From: Pleomorphomonas sp. PLEO
Lineage (GTDB): Bacteria; Pseudomonadota; Alphaproteobacteria; Rhizobiales; Pleomorphomonadaceae
Length of the DNA stretch: 64,000 nt
Assembly (NCBI RefSeq): GCF_041320595.1
Contig: NZ_CP166625.1
Span: forward strand, 908,501 to 972,500
Direction: 5' to 3'
How positions within the stretch are numbered: the first letter of the stretch is position 1; each line of letters starts with the position of its first letter. The notes below the pieces were generated by a model. It was given only the letters and a program-made list of their open reading frames with translations, was not told the DNA's origin and did not search any database. The translations under genes and the position numbers were made by a program. Positions 63,089 through 64,000 of the stretch are shown in pieces.

Positions 63089-63829
63089 ATGCCGCCTCCC
63101 GCGAGTCAAGGGGCGAGCCGGGTGAGGTGCCAGTTGAAGAAGGTCGATCGCATAGAGCGACTCAAGAGCAGATTGGAGGACGTGGGGGTCCTGCATCTCA
63201 GCGATGCGGCCATGCTTCTCGGCGTGTCCGGCATGACCGTGCGGCGGGACCTTGCCTCGGCACCGCACTTTTTCAGCTATCTCGGCGGCTACATTTTGCC
63301 GGTCGATGGCGAGCGCGCCACGACCTATCGCCTTGACGCGGAAGCCGACATCCATGCCGACGCGAAAGACCTCGCCTGCCGCAAGGCGGCGCGACTTGTC
63401 GAGCCGGATGACACCATTTTTATCGATTGTGGAACCACAACGCCGCGGATCACGGAGTATCTGCCGGTGTCCGGTCCGCTGACCGTCATCACCTATGCCA
63501 TGAACGTCGCCGAGCGCGTTATCAAGCGGCCGAACACCAGCCTGATCTTGCTGGGGGGGCTGTTCCACGCCTCCTCCCAGACGTTTTCAGGCGATGAGGG
63601 GCTGAGGACAGTGGAGCGGCTGGGGATCAGCAAGGCCTTCTTGTCGGCTGGAGGCGTGCATTCCCAGCACGGTGTCACCTGTTCCAACTTCCATGAAGTG
63701 CCAATCAAGCAGGCGGTTCTGGCCCGCGCCGGATCGAGCTACGCGGTGATCGATTCGAGTAAACTCGAGAAAATCAAGCCGGCGTTCTTCGCGGCGATCG
63801 ACCAATTCGACCAGATCATCACCGAGTAA
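63089..63829 (+). CDS. deoR: DeoR-family transcriptional repressor
   Basis: DeoR/GlpR-family regulator, 246 aa from the ATG at 63089 (a downstream TTG is a weaker alternative). The N-terminal helix-turn-helix has [22 protein letters not shown], and the C-terminal sugar-phosphate sensor domain contains [15 protein letters not shown] and [16 protein letters not shown]. In the E. coli family the effector is deoxyribose-5-phosphate. Divergent from deoC with a palindrome between, so deoC control is likely; control of the distant deo genes is inferred. Confidence 0.88.
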   Translation: MPPPASQGASRVRCQLKKVDRIERLKSRLEDVGVLHLSDAAMLLGVSGMTVRRDLASAPHFFSYLGGYILPVDGERATTYRLDAEADIHADAKDLACRKAARLVEPDDTIFIDCGTTTPRITEYLPVSGPLTVITYAMNVAERVIKRPNTSLILLGGLFHASSQTFSGDEGLRTVERLGISKAFLSAGGVHSQHGVTCSNFHEVPIKQAVLARAGSSYAVIDSSKLEKIKPAFFAAIDQFDQIITE

Positions 63830-63869
63830 CGGTGGCCTGGCCGATGAGGTTTGACCCAAACATTGTGTG

Positions 63870-64000
63870 TCAGGCGAGTGCCGCGACCGCGGTCTTCACT
63901 TCGCCAAGGGCTGCGATGGCGCTGTCCTTGGCTTCCTCGCTTTTCGCCTCGGCGAGAATGGCCTCGGCGGTGGCGAGTTCAGCTGTGGCAACGGCTGGAT
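63870..64000 (-). CDS. C-terminal fragment of an unidentified gene
   Basis: A minus-strand frame enters from the right edge and ends at the stop at 63870-63872. The visible 42 residues are Ala/Glu-rich and likely helical (AELATAEAILAEAKSEEAKD, then ALGEVKTAVAALA). The composition resembles the tail of a helical or coiled-coil protein, but no family can be named from so short a piece. Confidence 0.45.
   Translation of the reverse strand, partial: PAVATAELATAEAILAEAKSEEAKDSAIAALGEVKTAVAALA

Overview
The window is a GC-rich (visibly above 60%) bacterial chromosome segment that looks alphaproteobacterial, most likely Hyphomicrobiales (Rhizobiales). The evidence is the dense conserved block bolA / J-domain protein / cobS / cobT / rsm22-like / rpmB / DUF3108 / SUV3-like helicase / S4 protein / fdxA / carD, a Caulobacter-type cpa/tad pilus locus, an aerobic-type cobaltochelatase, and GANTC and TTAACCAT motifs of the kind read by CcrM and CtrA. 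The genus cannot be fixed from the sequence alone. No insertion sequence, prophage, CRISPR array or rRNA was seen. Two tRNAs are present: Leu-CAA and Arg-CCT.

Layout. (1) 1-10.1 kb, plus strand: a nucleoside uptake and salvage operon. It holds a BMP-type binding protein (5' end outside the window), a double ABC ATPase, two permeases, cdd, punA, deoA, deoB, add and upp. A hairpin plus T-run separates the binding protein from the ATPase. (2) 10.15-18.97 kb, minus strand: Tad/Flp pilus genes in transcription order flp, cpaA, cpaB, cpaC, cpaD, cpaE, cpaF, tadB, tadC. Divergently, 19.4-22.9 kb on the plus strand holds a secretin-N-domain protein, two TadE/F-like pseudopilins and a membrane PAS protein that looks like a degenerate sensor kinase. 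(3) 23-26.3 kb: an aspartic protease, an M20 hydrolase, a CAP lipoprotein, a lone receiver protein and tRNA-Leu. (4) 26.4-33.2 kb: an amino-sugar locus with a GntR/UTRA regulator, a NanE-NanK fusion and a sugar ABC importer. (5) 33.2-43.4 kb: housekeeping genes (cytochrome b561, msrB, ppa, GNAT, L,D-transpeptidase, accA, xerD, aroK, aroB, a CBS/CorC protein). (6) 43.5-57.3 kb: the conserved alphaproteobacterial block from bolA to carD. (7) 57.4-64 kb: a secreted unknown, pirin, an M48 lipoprotein protease, a nuclease-fold protein, tRNA-Arg, a small GlsB-type membrane protein, and a divergent deoC/deoR pair with a clear palindrome between them. The window ends inside a gene fragment.

How the parts fit together. 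The deo pathway is split. Uptake, phosphorolysis and phosphopentomutase lie at the left end, while the aldolase deoC that finishes deoxyribose catabolism and its presumed regulator deoR lie about 53 kb away. The pilus genes are complete for assembly: pilin, prepilin peptidase, secretin, ATPase and platform proteins.

The strongest unexplained signal is the intergenic region upstream of the SUV3-like helicase gene. It has twelve GANTC sites between 52012 and 52293, eleven of them within 194 bp, several arranged as inverted repeats around a TTGACA element, with a TTAACCAT motif abutting the first of the eleven. This looks like a methylation-sensitive or cell-cycle control element, or a structured non-coding element. 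A second pattern is that TTAACCAT also lies upstream of flp, cpaB and the DUF3108 gene.
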